A stretch of DNA of 64,000 bases, from positions 3,569,490 to 3,633,489 of the forward strand of contig NZ_SJPP01000001.1 of assembly GCF_007860075.1 (NCBI RefSeq), given 5' to 3'. Below the pieces are notes generated by a model that was given only the letters and a program-made list of their open reading frames with translations, did no database searches and was not told where the DNA came from. Source of the stretch: Symmachiella macrocystis (GTDB lineage: Bacteria > Planctomycetota > Planctomycetia > Planctomycetales > Planctomycetaceae). The translations under genes were made by a program, and so were the position numbers. Below are positions 17,623 to 26,060 of the stretch, in pieces (within the stretch, counting starts at the first letter, position 1; each line of letters starts with the position of its first letter).

Positions 17623-17784
17623 TTTGTGCCTTCAAATCTTGTCCGGAAATCTCGTAGCCGGGTGAGCTATTGATTGATCCTGATCTGTGGATTCTGCGTT
17701 TTAAGAGAGGCGAATTCGCTCGCTCGCGGGTTCTTAAAACCAGTCGCTTTTGTGAATCGATCATACTCAGCTCAAAGGCCGCCG

Positions 17785-18810
17785 ATGACCATCGAATTTC
17801 GTTGTGACTGCGGTTCTCGGTTACGAGTTTCCGACCAGCGCGCCGGTCAGGTCGTTCGATGTCCAGCCTGTGAAGAGCAGACGTTGGTTCCCAAGCTTGG
17901 CGAAGATGCTGACGCTTATTCTGTCGACGGCAGAACTCCCCTCAGTGACGATCTGGTTTCTGTACGAATGGACACGTCTCAGCGTTCCGCCGGGAAGCGA
18001 TCCAAATCGACATACCGGGCGGCCCGGTCGAGTGAGCCGCCGACATCGATCGCCGCTCCCTCCGCTTGGCGGTCGGCATCGCGGGAAAAGCGACGTTCCC
18101 AGCGACCATGGCTGGCCAGTTTCCAGTTCCCCTTCCTGGACGAAAACAAATTCACGCTTTTGGGATGGGGAATCGGCTTTGCGTTCGTCGCAATCATGAT
18201 GTCGATTCCGATCCCGTCGCTTGTTGCCAACATCGCTCGACTTTTCGTGCTGTTGATCGCTGCGGGATATTTTTTCCATTTTTTGAGCGAAGTCGTCCGC
18301 GTTGCCGCCGGAGGGGACAGCGAACTGCCTGAAACATCCTCCGGTGAGGACATGCTTCAAGATGCGGTCACTTGGTGTGGAGCCATTGTCTTGGGATTCT
18401 CTCCCTGGTGGGGATTTCACCTGCTCCGGTGGTGGTTTGCCTGGGATACGCCAGCGGAAGTCAGCGAAATCCTGCTGCTTCTCGGTGCGTTTTACTCACC
18501 TATGGCCTTGCTGGCCGCCACGTTATTCAATTCAGTGTTAGCCGCCAATCCGCTGTATGTATTCGGGGCGATTTTCAAATTGCCGCGGCAATATTTAACC
18601 TGTTGCTTGCTCTCAGCCAGTGTGATTGTCGTCTATTTCTTTTTGAGCGCCGTGATCATGGCCATGCTGGGGCCGGAAAGCCTGTTGATCATTTTATTCG
18701 TTCACACGATTTCGGCACTGCTGCTGGTTTATGTCTCCATCGTGGTCATGCATCAGCTCGGCACGGTGTATTACAAAAATCGCGCCAAAATCGGTTGGTT
18801 TCGCGATTGA
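17785..18810 (+). CDS. Zinc-ribbon multi-pass membrane protein
   Basis: The function is unknown. The first 35 residues form a zinc-ribbon-like finger with Cys pairs in FRCDCGSRLRV and VVRCPACEEQ. A polar, probably disordered linker (about residues 40-110) follows. The rest has five or six hydrophobic segments, among them FAFVAIMMSIPIPSLVANIA and LLVYVSIVVMHQLGTVYY, resembling DUF4013/Yip1-like membrane domains. The open frame begins at 17674, but ATG 17785 starts directly before the finger, giving 341 residues. Many planctomycete membrane proteins carry such N-terminal fingers. Confidence 0.72.
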   Translation: MTIEFRCDCGSRLRVSDQRAGQVVRCPACEEQTLVPKLGEDADAYSVDGRTPLSDDLVSVRMDTSQRSAGKRSKSTYRAARSSEPPTSIAAPSAWRSASREKRRSQRPWLASFQFPFLDENKFTLLGWGIGFAFVAIMMSIPIPSLVANIARLFVLLIAAGYFFHFLSEVVRVAAGGDSELPETSSGEDMLQDAVTWCGAIVLGFSPWWGFHLLRWWFAWDTPAEVSEILLLLGAFYSPMALLAATLFNSVLAANPLYVFGAIFKLPRQYLTCCLLSASVIVVYFFLSAVIMAMLGPESLLIILFVHTISALLLVYVSIVVMHQLGTVYYKNRAKIGWFRD

Positions 18811-18979
18811 GACCTCTGGGCCGACGCTTTTCCAATTGTCCAATCGCAGCTTTGGAAGCTGTGTTGCGGCGAAATGCTGATGCTGGTTGTCCTCGCGCCC
18901 GCTGGTGGAGTATCATTCCCCGCGCAAGGATTTTGAAAAAAATGAGCGAGTTTCAAGGACTTTTGGGGAGATACACCAC

Positions 18980-20032
18980 GTGGCTGAACGCGTAGTCATT
19001 ATCGGCTCCGGCCCCGCCGGATGGGCGGCCGCCATTTATACATCACGCGCCAATCTCGAACCGGTTGTTTACGAGGGGGCGGTGACCGAAGAGAACCGCT
19101 TGCAAGGGACGTTGCCGCTCGGGCAATTGGCCCTCACCACCGAGGTCGAGAATTACCCCGGATTTCCTGCCGGCGATCTGGGGGGCTACCTCGACAACTC
19201 GATCGACGAGTCGAAACGCAAATACATGGCCCCGCACCTCGAAGAAGGGGTCAGTGGGCCGGAGTTGATGGAACTGATGCGGCAGCAGTCCGTGAATTTC
19301 GGCACAAAAGTCGTGACGGACGACATCGTAGAAGTCGATTTTTCGGTGCATCCGTTCAAACTCAAGTCGCTGGAAGGTGCGGAGGTCGAAGCGCTCTCGG
19401 TGATTATTGCCACCGGAGCCCGCGCCAACTATCTGGGGCTCGATTCGGAAGAACGATTCAAAAACATGGGCGTCTCCGCCTGTGCGGTTTGCGACGGTGC
19501 GATTCCACGATTTCGTGACAAGCCGTTGGTGGTCGTCGGTGGCGGCGACAGCGCGATGGAAGAGGCGACGTTTTTGACGAAATTCGGCAGCAAGGTTTAC
19601 ATCGTGCATCGCCGCGATGAATTCCGCGCGAGCAAAATCATGGCCGATCGAGTCTTGGCCAACGAAAAAATCGACGTCAAATGGAACACCGTGGTTGATG
19701 AGGTACTTGGCAACGATAACGACGGGGTGACCGGCGTCCGGCTCCGCAGCACGACGGATGAGGAAAAAACAGAAGAGCTGGAAGCTGCAGGTTATTTCGC
19801 TGCTATTGGCCACACGCCTAATACCAACTTCTTGGCGGGCCAGTTGGAGATGAACGACAAAGGCTATCTCACCTGGACGACTCCGCAACGAACCTACACA
19901 AGCGTCGAAGGAGTCTTCGCTGCCGGGGATGTCGCGGACGATTACTACCGGCAGGCGATTACAGCTGCTGGAACCGGTTGTATGGCGGCCCTCGACGCCG
20001 AACGTTGGTTGGCGTCGAAGGGGTATGACTGA
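18980..20032 (+). CDS. trxB: Thioredoxin-disulfide reductase with an inserted segment
   Basis: TrxB uses NADPH and FAD to reduce thioredoxin. It has the FAD motif [17 protein letters not shown], the NADPH motif [14 protein letters not shown], the redox-active pair Cys168-Ala-Val-Cys171, and the C-terminal FAD motif [30 protein letters not shown] 18980 with GGGGAG nine bases upstream begins at the homology, giving 350 residues, about 30 more than the E. coli enzyme. Most of the excess is an insertion at about residues 64-89, between ENYPGFP and [11 protein letters not shown]. The cytoplasmic role is likely conserved. No thioredoxin gene is adjacent. Confidence 0.93.
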   Translation: MAERVVIIGSGPAGWAAAIYTSRANLEPVVYEGAVTEENRLQGTLPLGQLALTTEVENYPGFPAGDLGGYLDNSIDESKRKYMAPHLEEGVSGPELMELMRQQSVNFGTKVVTDDIVEVDFSVHPFKLKSLEGAEVEALSVIIATGARANYLGLDSEERFKNMGVSACAVCDGAIPRFRDKPLVVVGGGDSAMEEATFLTKFGSKVYIVHRRDEFRASKIMADRVLANEKIDVKWNTVVDEVLGNDNDGVTGVRLRSTTDEEKTEELEAAGYFAAIGHTPNTNFLAGQLEMNDKGYLTWTTPQRTYTSVEGVFAAGDVADDYYRQAITAAGTGCMAALDAERWLASKGYD

Positions 20033-20037
20033 TAAAA

Positions 20038-20139
20038 AGTGGCCGGTGGCGAGTGGCCGGTGGCCAGAGAAACAGAAGTGTCAGGTTGTTGCGAGATTGG
20101 CTTACGATGGCGCATCCTCAAGCCTGTCACCTCACGCCT
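20038..20139. repeat. Dispersed intergenic repeat, copy B
   Basis: This is the second copy of the two-part repeat at 3919-4060. It lies between trxB and the peptidase gene. The first block (20038-20073) is again built of GTGGCCGGTGG units ending in GGCCAGAGAAA, and the second (20116-20139) contains CCTCAAGCCTGTC and CTCACGCCT. Confidence 0.6.
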
Positions 20140-20175
20140 CAGGCCTACAGTCGACGGCCTCCTGAATAGGAAAAA

Positions 20176-21363
20176 ATGATGTTAACCAAAGCGGGATGTT
20201 TAGCGCGGCGGGCTCGGTTGTGGGCGAGTGTGCCGGAGAGCGTGGAATGGTTGTTGGTGGCGGATCCGCGCCACGTGTACTACCTCAGCAATTTTCTGGT
20301 GAACCCGTATAGCTTTTCCGGAGGCGAACGGGGGTTGCTGTTACTGGAACGGGGTGGAACAGCGACGCTCTGTGCCGACAATTTCACCGTGCGCTCCGCC
20401 GCAGGCGAACATTTCGTGGATCGGGTGATCGAAGAAACGTGGTATAACCACCAGCATGCGGTCATCAACCGGGACCATGCGTTGTTCAAGGCGCTGGAAG
20501 CGATTGATGGACACATTCTCGGCCGCAACGGCGCGGTCGAGGCGGAATGGTTGCCGTTAGCCGCTTGGGAAGTGCTTTCGCCTGATCGCGAACGGCATTC
20601 CGTACAAGAACGCATCGCCGATGCCGTTGGTTCAGGACGTCCAGCGATTGACCTGGGATCGGTACTGCGTCGTTTGCGGCGGCAAAAGGAACCGGACGAA
20701 TTGGAACTGATGCGGGCCGCCATCCGTGCCGGCGAAGCGGGCCATGCGCGGGCGCGCGAAATTGTGCGTGCGGGGATCAGCGATTTTGACGTCTATTGCG
20801 AAATTCACGCAGCCGCCATGGAGGACGCAGGACGCCCGGTGATTCTCTATGGTGATTTTCGCGTCACCAATCCCAAGCAGTTTAAGGCGGGCGGATTGCC
20901 GACCGGAGAAATCCTTAAAGACGGCGATATGATGCTGATGGATTTTTCGGTCGTTATCGACGGCTATCGCGGCGACTTCACCAACGTGCTCAGCGTAGGG
21001 TCCCCCAGCGATGAACAAACCATGCTGATGGAGTTATGCCAAGCGGCCATGCAGAGCGGCGAAAAAGCGCTCAAGGCCGGCGCCGCTGCAAAGGATGTGC
21101 ATGCGGCCACTGAGCGGCCCCTCAAAGAGTCCGGCTACGGCGACACGTTCAACCATCACGCCGGGCACGGCATCGGCTTGGCGCATCCAGAACCACCGAT
21201 TTTGGTTCCGGAAAGTGAAGATATTTTAGTTGCCGGCGATGTGGTGACGTTGGAGCCAGGCCTGTATGTCGAAGGCATCGGCGGCATTCGCATCGAACAC
21301 AACTACCTCATTACCGAAACCGGGTATGAGCAATTGAGCAATCACTTGATCTCGCTTGCATAA
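20176..21363 (+). CDS. M24 family metallopeptidase (Xaa-Pro aminopeptidase-like)
   Basis: M24 enzymes cleave N-terminal residues next to proline, or related substrates such as creatine, using two metal ions. The N-terminal creatinase-like domain (LLVADPRHVYYLSNFLVNPY) is followed by the pita-bread catalytic domain from about residue 160. The five metal ligands are visible: Asp in LMDFSVVIDGYRGDFTN (two), His in GHGIGLAHPEPP, Glu in TLEPGLYVEGIGG and Glu in IRIEHNY. Length (395) is typical. AGGAAAA precedes ATG 20176. Confidence 0.87.
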   Translation: MMLTKAGCLARRARLWASVPESVEWLLVADPRHVYYLSNFLVNPYSFSGGERGLLLLERGGTATLCADNFTVRSAAGEHFVDRVIEETWYNHQHAVINRDHALFKALEAIDGHILGRNGAVEAEWLPLAAWEVLSPDRERHSVQERIADAVGSGRPAIDLGSVLRRLRRQKEPDELELMRAAIRAGEAGHARAREIVRAGISDFDVYCEIHAAAMEDAGRPVILYGDFRVTNPKQFKAGGLPTGEILKDGDMMLMDFSVVIDGYRGDFTNVLSVGSPSDEQTMLMELCQAAMQSGEKALKAGAAAKDVHAATERPLKESGYGDTFNHHAGHGIGLAHPEPPILVPESEDILVAGDVVTLEPGLYVEGIGGIRIEHNYLITETGYEQLSNHLISLA

Positions 21364-21432
21364 CGGTACGTCCTCCAGTCACTCTTTTATTGTTCGCGCC
21401 GCGATTGTGTCGGCCGGGAATCGCGTTTTCAC

Positions 21433-22617
21433 ATGTCCAATGCGTTGCCCTGGATCAATGAAGAGTTAGACGAGATTGAGCGTCGTGGTTTGCGGCGGCG
21501 ACGGCGGATGGTCGAACCTTTGCCGGGCGGCCGGTGCCGCATCGATGGCCGGGAGATGTGGAATTTCGCCGGCAACGACTATTTGAGTCTTTCGCAAGAT
21601 CCCCGGGTAATCGCCGCCGCGCAACAGGCCGCTGCGGAAGCGGGGACCGGGGCCACAGCCAGTGCATTGATCTGCGGACGAACACAATGGCACGCGCGGC
21701 TGGAAGAGCAACTGGCTCAGTTCGAGGGGACCGAGTCGGCGCTACTGTTTCCGACCGGTTTTGCCGCCAATATGGGGGTGATTGTCGCCGTCGTTGGTCG
21801 CGAGGATGCAGTGTTTTCCGATCGTTTGAACCACGCCAGTTTGGTGGACGGCTGCCGATTGTCCAAGGCGGCCTTAACGATTTACGACCGCAATTATCTC
21901 AGTGCTTTGGGCGAAGCATTGTCTGCAGCATCGTCGGTCCGCCGACGGTTGATCGTCACGGATAGCATCTTCAGCATGGATGGCGATGCGGCGCCGCTGG
22001 CCGACTTGTGCGAATTGGCCGAGTCGCACGATGCGATGTTGATGATTGATGAAGCGCACGCGACGGGCGTGTTCGGGGCACAGGGGAAAGGTTTTGCAGA
22101 ATTCGCGGGCGTCGAAGACCGTGTGCATTTTCGCGTAGGGACGTTGAGCAAGGCGGTGGGAGCGAGCGGCGGATTTGTCAGTGGCTCTCAATCGCTGATT
22201 GAATGGCTATGGAATCGCGCGCGGCCCCAAATCTTCTCCACAGCCTTGCCTCCGCCGGTTTGTGCGGCGTCATGTGCGGCAGTCGATATCATCCGAACGG
22301 AACCGCAGCGACGCGCGGAGTTGCTCCAACGGTGCACAGATTTCCGTGCCGCTCTGATCGCGGAAGGCTTTGCAACCATTCCCGCGGCCGTTGCCCCTAT
22401 CTTTCCGATTCTGCTGGATGACCCTCAATTGGCGGTGCAGACTGCCGCTGCGCTGGAGGAGCGGGGGTTTCTCGTGGGAGCCATTCGCCCGCCCAGTGTT
22501 CCGCCCGGGACGTCTCGTCTGCGGATTACGTTGTCGTGGGCGCACGACCGGCGGGTGATTGAGGATTTCACGACCGCGTTGAGTGACGTCTTACGCGACG
22601 TGGCCCTGGGAAGTTGA
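21433..22617 (+). CDS. bioF: 8-amino-7-oxononanoate synthase-type alpha-oxoamine synthase
   Basis: BioF condenses pimeloyl thioester with L-alanine using PLP in biotin synthesis. The family motifs are complete: FAGNDYLSLSQDP, GTGATASALICGRTQWHARLEEQLAQFEG, DRLNHASLVDGCRLS, MIDEAHATGVFG with the PLP-stacking His and Asp, and GTLSKAVGASGGFV with the Schiff-base Lys. Length (394) is usual. No other bio genes are adjacent; the next gene is an OleB-like hydrolase 56 bases downstream. Related alpha-oxoamine synthases (KBL, SPT) share these motifs, so a different acyl substrate is possible. Confidence 0.85.
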   Translation: MSNALPWINEELDEIERRGLRRRRRMVEPLPGGRCRIDGREMWNFAGNDYLSLSQDPRVIAAAQQAAAEAGTGATASALICGRTQWHARLEEQLAQFEGTESALLFPTGFAANMGVIVAVVGREDAVFSDRLNHASLVDGCRLSKAALTIYDRNYLSALGEALSAASSVRRRLIVTDSIFSMDGDAAPLADLCELAESHDAMLMIDEAHATGVFGAQGKGFAEFAGVEDRVHFRVGTLSKAVGASGGFVSGSQSLIEWLWNRARPQIFSTALPPPVCAASCAAVDIIRTEPQRRAELLQRCTDFRAALIAEGFATIPAAVAPIFPILLDDPQLAVQTAAALEERGFLVGAIRPPSVPPGTSRLRITLSWAHDRRVIEDFTTALSDVLRDVALGS

Positions 22618-22672
22618 TAGACTCTTTCGCAGTTGTTTGCCGAGCGGGTTTTGTTGAGTTATTGATGCCGTT

Positions 22673-23569
22673 ATGAATTCACGTGCTGGTTTTGAATCGG
22701 AATATCCGTTTGCGTCGAATTATCTCGACCTCGACGGTGCGCGCTATCATTATCTCGATGAAGGCACGGGCGAGACGTTGTTGTTCGTACACGGCAATCC
22801 GACGTGGAGCTTTGCTTGGCGGAATTTGATCAAGGACCTTTCGGCCGATTATCGCTGCGTAGCGGTCGATCATGTTGGCTGCGGGTTTTCCGACAAGCCG
22901 CAGGACTACCCTTACACGCTCGACCAACATGTGACCAATCTGACCCGTTTGATCGACACGCTCGATTTGAACAACACCACGCTGATTGCTCATGACTGGG
23001 GTGGCGCGATCGGCATGGGCGCCGCCACTCGATTGCCTGAGCGGTTTTCGCGGTTTGTGCTGATGAACACAGCAGCGTTTCGTTCAACATCGATTCCGCT
23101 GCGAATTGCCATCTGCCGTATTCCAATCTTCGGCACGCTCGCCATTCGCGGCATGAATGCGTTTGCCCGCGCGGCGATTTCGATGGCTGTGGAGAAACAC
23201 GAACGAATGACGCGCGCAGTCCGCGCCGGATTTCTGGCCCCTTACGGCAATTGGGCCGACCGGATCGCCACGTTGCGGTTTGTGGAGGATATTCCGCTCA
23301 AAAAGCAGCATCCCAGCTATGGCACGTTGAAGCAGATCGAAGAAGGTTTGCAGCAGTTTCGTGAATACCCGGTGCTATTTCCCTGGGGAGAGAAAGACTG
23401 GTGCTTTACGCCGCAGTTCTTAGAGGAGTTTTTAAATTTCTTCCCCGATGCCGAAACGTTGCGGATTCCCGAAGCGGGGCATTATGTGTTTGAGGATGCC
23501 CATGAGAAGCTCATCCCGCGGATTCGTGAATTCCTCGCGGCGCATCCCCTCAAAACTGTCGGCGTTTGA
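22673..23569 (+). CDS. Alpha/beta hydrolase, OleB/haloalkane dehalogenase-like
   Basis: The 298-residue protein has the haloalkane dehalogenase-type nucleophile elbow [12 protein letters not shown], with Asp as nucleophile, the oxyanion motif [14 protein letters not shown] and the catalytic His in [10 protein letters not shown]. Segments such as [21 protein letters not shown] and [16 protein letters not shown] look closest to OleB, the beta-lactone decarboxylase of head-to-head hydrocarbon synthesis, rather than to true dehalogenases. No oleA, oleC or oleD is near. It follows bioF on the same strand and may be co-transcribed. Confidence 0.78.
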   Translation: MNSRAGFESEYPFASNYLDLDGARYHYLDEGTGETLLFVHGNPTWSFAWRNLIKDLSADYRCVAVDHVGCGFSDKPQDYPYTLDQHVTNLTRLIDTLDLNNTTLIAHDWGGAIGMGAATRLPERFSRFVLMNTAAFRSTSIPLRIAICRIPIFGTLAIRGMNAFARAAISMAVEKHERMTRAVRAGFLAPYGNWADRIATLRFVEDIPLKKQHPSYGTLKQIEEGLQQFREYPVLFPWGEKDWCFTPQFLEEFLNFFPDAETLRIPEAGHYVFEDAHEKLIPRIREFLAAHPLKTVGV

Positions 23570-23583
23570 ATCGTGCGACCGAG

Positions 23584-24393
23584 TTACGATTTCGGTTTTT
23601 GTTTCTTAAACACGATGATGTGCTGCCACGGCAAAACGTCGATGGTTTTGGACCACTTCAATTGATGCTCCGGCAGGCCGATTTCTCGTTTGACCTGGGC
23701 CTCACTCATTTTATGGACCCGCTTGATCGGCACGCTGGTGTCCTCCTTGCGGTACTCGACAAACACCACGCGTCCGCCCGGTTTCATCGCTGCGGAAATC
23801 CCTTGGACCATTTCGTAGGGGAAATCGAATTCGTGGTAGACGTCGACCATGATCGCCAAGTCGACAGTGGCTTGGGGCAATTGCGGTGATTTTGTTTTAC
23901 CGAGCACCGGCTTAATGTTTTTGATGCCCAGCCGATTGCATTTTGCTTTGAGGGCATCGAGCATTTTCTGTTGGACGTCGACTGCTAGAACCTTACCTTG
24001 GGGGGCGACTTTCTCAGCCATGAAGACAGAGATCACTCCACTCCCCGCGCCGATATCGGCGATCACCATGCCGGGTTTGAGTTGCAGCGCCTCAATTAAT
24101 TTTGAGGTGGCTTCTTCTTCCTCGCGTTCGTCCCGTTCCAACCAGGGCATCCCGGCAAAGCCCATGACGTGAGCGATTTCACGATCCATGTAGAACTTGC
24201 CGATGCCGTTGGGATCGTGGTCCTTGCGAAACGAGTAACGCTCCCCCGGTTTTGTCGCATCCTTATTAGCAGCCGGTTCGTCGCCGCAGGCGACTCGCAA
24301 GTCGCTGGCCAAGCCCACGGTCACGAGGACCGCCAACAGCGCCCAGGATGAGAATTGGTGGCGGCAACCTGAGTTCGAATGCGGAAGTCTCAT
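23584..24393 (-). CDS. SAM-dependent methyltransferase with signal peptide
   Basis: A class I methyltransferase core is seen from about residue 95: GMVIADIGAGSGVISVFMAEKV (SAM motif I), LAVDVQQKMLDALK, VLGKTKSPQLPQATVDLAIMVDVYHEFDFP and GRVVFVEYRKED. The first 40 residues contain a hydrophobic signal-like stretch (FSSWALLAVLVTVGLASD) and a short polar region ending in GDEPAANKD, so it seems exported or membrane-anchored. AAGGAAAG precedes ATG 24393. Substrate unknown; similar exported methyltransferases with an FYMDREIAHVMG motif occur in planctomycetes. Confidence 0.8.
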   Translation of the reverse strand: MRLPHSNSGCRHQFSSWALLAVLVTVGLASDLRVACGDEPAANKDATKPGERYSFRKDHDPNGIGKFYMDREIAHVMGFAGMPWLERDEREEEEATSKLIEALQLKPGMVIADIGAGSGVISVFMAEKVAPQGKVLAVDVQQKMLDALKAKCNRLGIKNIKPVLGKTKSPQLPQATVDLAIMVDVYHEFDFPYEMVQGISAAMKPGGRVVFVEYRKEDTSVPIKRVHKMSEAQVKREIGLPEHQLKWSKTIDVLPWQHIIVFKKQKPKS

Positions 24394-24425
24394 CGCGGCT
24401 TTCCTTTGTTCTGGACGCCGAGGGA

Positions 24426-24674
24426 TTACGTGGCTTCGAGCGGTTTCCCGGTTTGTGGATCGCGCTGATGCCGCGCCATCACGGCCGACCAGTCTTCAGT
24501 CGACAACTCGACCGCTTCGTCGACCAGCATAATGGGGATATCGTCTTTCACTTCGTAACGCAGCCGCGACTGCGGATCCGCGCTCACCAATAAGGACCCG
24601 TCAAGCACGAGGTCTGCCTTGGTCTTGGGGCAAACCAATTTAATTTTTTCGAGCGTATCTTGCGTAAATGCCAT
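24426..24674 (-). CDS. Trm112/UPF0434-like small protein
   Basis: The 82-residue protein shows the Trm112-like pattern: a short N-terminal helix, then LVCPKTKADLVLDGSLLVSAD and LRYEVKDDIPIMLVDEAVEL. Only one Cys of the usual zinc-binding set is present (the family often has C-P-x-C, here C-P-K-T), so it may not bind zinc. Trm112 proteins stabilise methyltransferases, and it sits 32 bases upstream of a methyltransferase gene on the same strand, although that enzyme looks exported. The role is inferred only. Confidence 0.78.
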   Translation of the reverse strand: MAFTQDTLEKIKLVCPKTKADLVLDGSLLVSADPQSRLRYEVKDDIPIMLVDEAVELSTEDWSAVMARHQRDPQTGKPLEAT

Positions 24675-24736
24675 GAATTTCCGGCGACGCTATTTTAGCG
24701 CGCCGTCCTTCGTAGGGAGTGGGGTGTTAAAACTTC

Positions 24737-25750
24737 TCAAAATCCACGGGCAGTGCGGATGTGTTCGAAGCCGCGTAATTCATAATCGATGCCGACATAA
24801 TCCAATACCGAACAAAGTCCGCGGCAAGCGACGCCCAAACCGTCTGGTCCGCTGAATCCGCCGAATTGTCCGCCCCCTTTGAGGTGCGGTTCTAATTCCA
24901 AAAAGACGCCGGGGACTCCCAGCTTCTTCATTTTTTTGTCGAGCTTGGTGACATGCTCGCGGAAATCTCGCAAGATCGCTTCGTGACCGGTGTCCCCCAC
25001 ATTGGCCGGCACAAAGTTTTTCAAGCGTTCTTCATCGACAACGCCGGTCCAGGACAACGTCGGGTCGACGGCGTAGTCTTTGATGTGCATCCAGCCGATG
25101 TGCTTACGCATGGCCTGGTATTCATCAAAACATTCGACCGGTGTGAGATTCTGGCAGGCGAGGTTGCCTCCGTCGAAAATGCAGACCATGTGCGGGCTGT
25201 TGACTTTCCGCGACAACTCGGCCAGCAGCCGCCCGTTCTGTCCGATCAGATTGGCTTCAACTTCTAACCCGAAGATCACGCCGCCCGCGGCACAGGCTTC
25301 GACGATTTGCGCGAGTTGATCGACCGCTTGATCAACGTGCTCAGCGGGATCGGTCCCGGCGGGATGATAAAACGAGAATCCGCGGATCAATTTGGTGTCC
25401 AATTGATTGGCGCGGTCGATTGCCGTTTTCACGTCAGAGGCCAGATATTTTTTGAAGGGGACGAACTTATTGTGCGATCCATCGTCGACATCCAGCAGTT
25501 TGACCTTGCCGATCGGCGAACCGATGCTCGTCACGTGCATGCCGTAATCGGCGTGCAGTTTGTTGAGTTTTTTGATTTCCTGTTTGGTCAGCGCCATCAC
25601 ATTTTTGACTTCGCCGGAAACATCGACGAAACGAGGGCTGTAGTATTCCAGCCCCAAGGCGGACAACGTGGCCATTTGTTCAATGGCCTTTTTGGACACG
25701 GCACCTTCGTCGGCGAAGGCGCTCAGGATGACTTTGGGATTTTGCGACAT
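24737..25750 (-). CDS. Sugar phosphate isomerase/epimerase-like TIM barrel
   Basis: This is an AP-endonuclease-2/xylose isomerase-like protein. These bind a divalent metal and isomerise or epimerise sugars or inositols. Readable segments are [92 protein letters not shown] and [13 protein letters not shown], with Glu, Asp, His and Glu in metal-ligand positions. The frame extends to 25864, but the homology begins at ATG 25750, so I start there (337 residues). No signal peptide is seen. Confidence 0.8.
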   Translation of the reverse strand: MSQNPKVILSAFADEGAVSKKAIEQMATLSALGLEYYSPRFVDVSGEVKNVMALTKQEIKKLNKLHADYGMHVTSIGSPIGKVKLLDVDDGSHNKFVPFKKYLASDVKTAIDRANQLDTKLIRGFSFYHPAGTDPAEHVDQAVDQLAQIVEACAAGGVIFGLEVEANLIGQNGRLLAELSRKVNSPHMVCIFDGGNLACQNLTPVECFDEYQAMRKHIGWMHIKDYAVDPTLSWTGVVDEERLKNFVPANVGDTGHEAILRDFREHVTKLDKKMKKLGVPGVFLELEPHLKGGGQFGGFSGPDGLGVACRGLCSVLDYVGIDYELRGFEHIRTARGF

Positions 25751-26060
25751 CGTCGGGAGCAATCTATCCGTATCGGGGAATTCGTGGAGTCTGAGATCAA
25801 CGCAGAAACAGCATCTGTTTCCCGGATTGTAAAGGATGAGCGCCCTAGGTAAAGCATGCGGCAAAAATGTCCGCCCCAGCAGGCCCTCAGCGGTAATTCT
25901 CGCTCTTCACACTCTGGGACGCTTGGGTTGTTGTTCCCGCCAGGATGCTCCACAATCATGAATGGGCGCATGGACGGTTTTTTAGCCTCCTCCTCAGATA
26001 GTCGCAGTCGCTAACCGCACCGAACAACATTGATTCACCCAAATCGGAAAATAGACCGGA
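25751..26060. other. Divergent intergenic region
   Basis: These 310 bases separate the TIM-barrel gene and the cytochrome gene, which point away from each other. It should hold both promoters, but I see no convincing -35/-10 pair, hairpin or RNA gene. Confidence 0.5.

Larger units (their letters stand above)
17276..17784. other. Long intergenic region with a possible small RNA
   Basis: No protein gene is supported between the exported protein and the zinc-ribbon gene. The stretch contains TATAAT at 17525-17530 and a strong intrinsic terminator ending near 17622, 55-90 bases downstream. This layout would fit a short independent transcript. Confidence 0.45.

Noticed and set aside
19043-19888. 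Open frame of 281 codons on the minus strand
   Set aside because: It lies wholly inside trxB in the opposite direction; trxB is fully supported by motifs.
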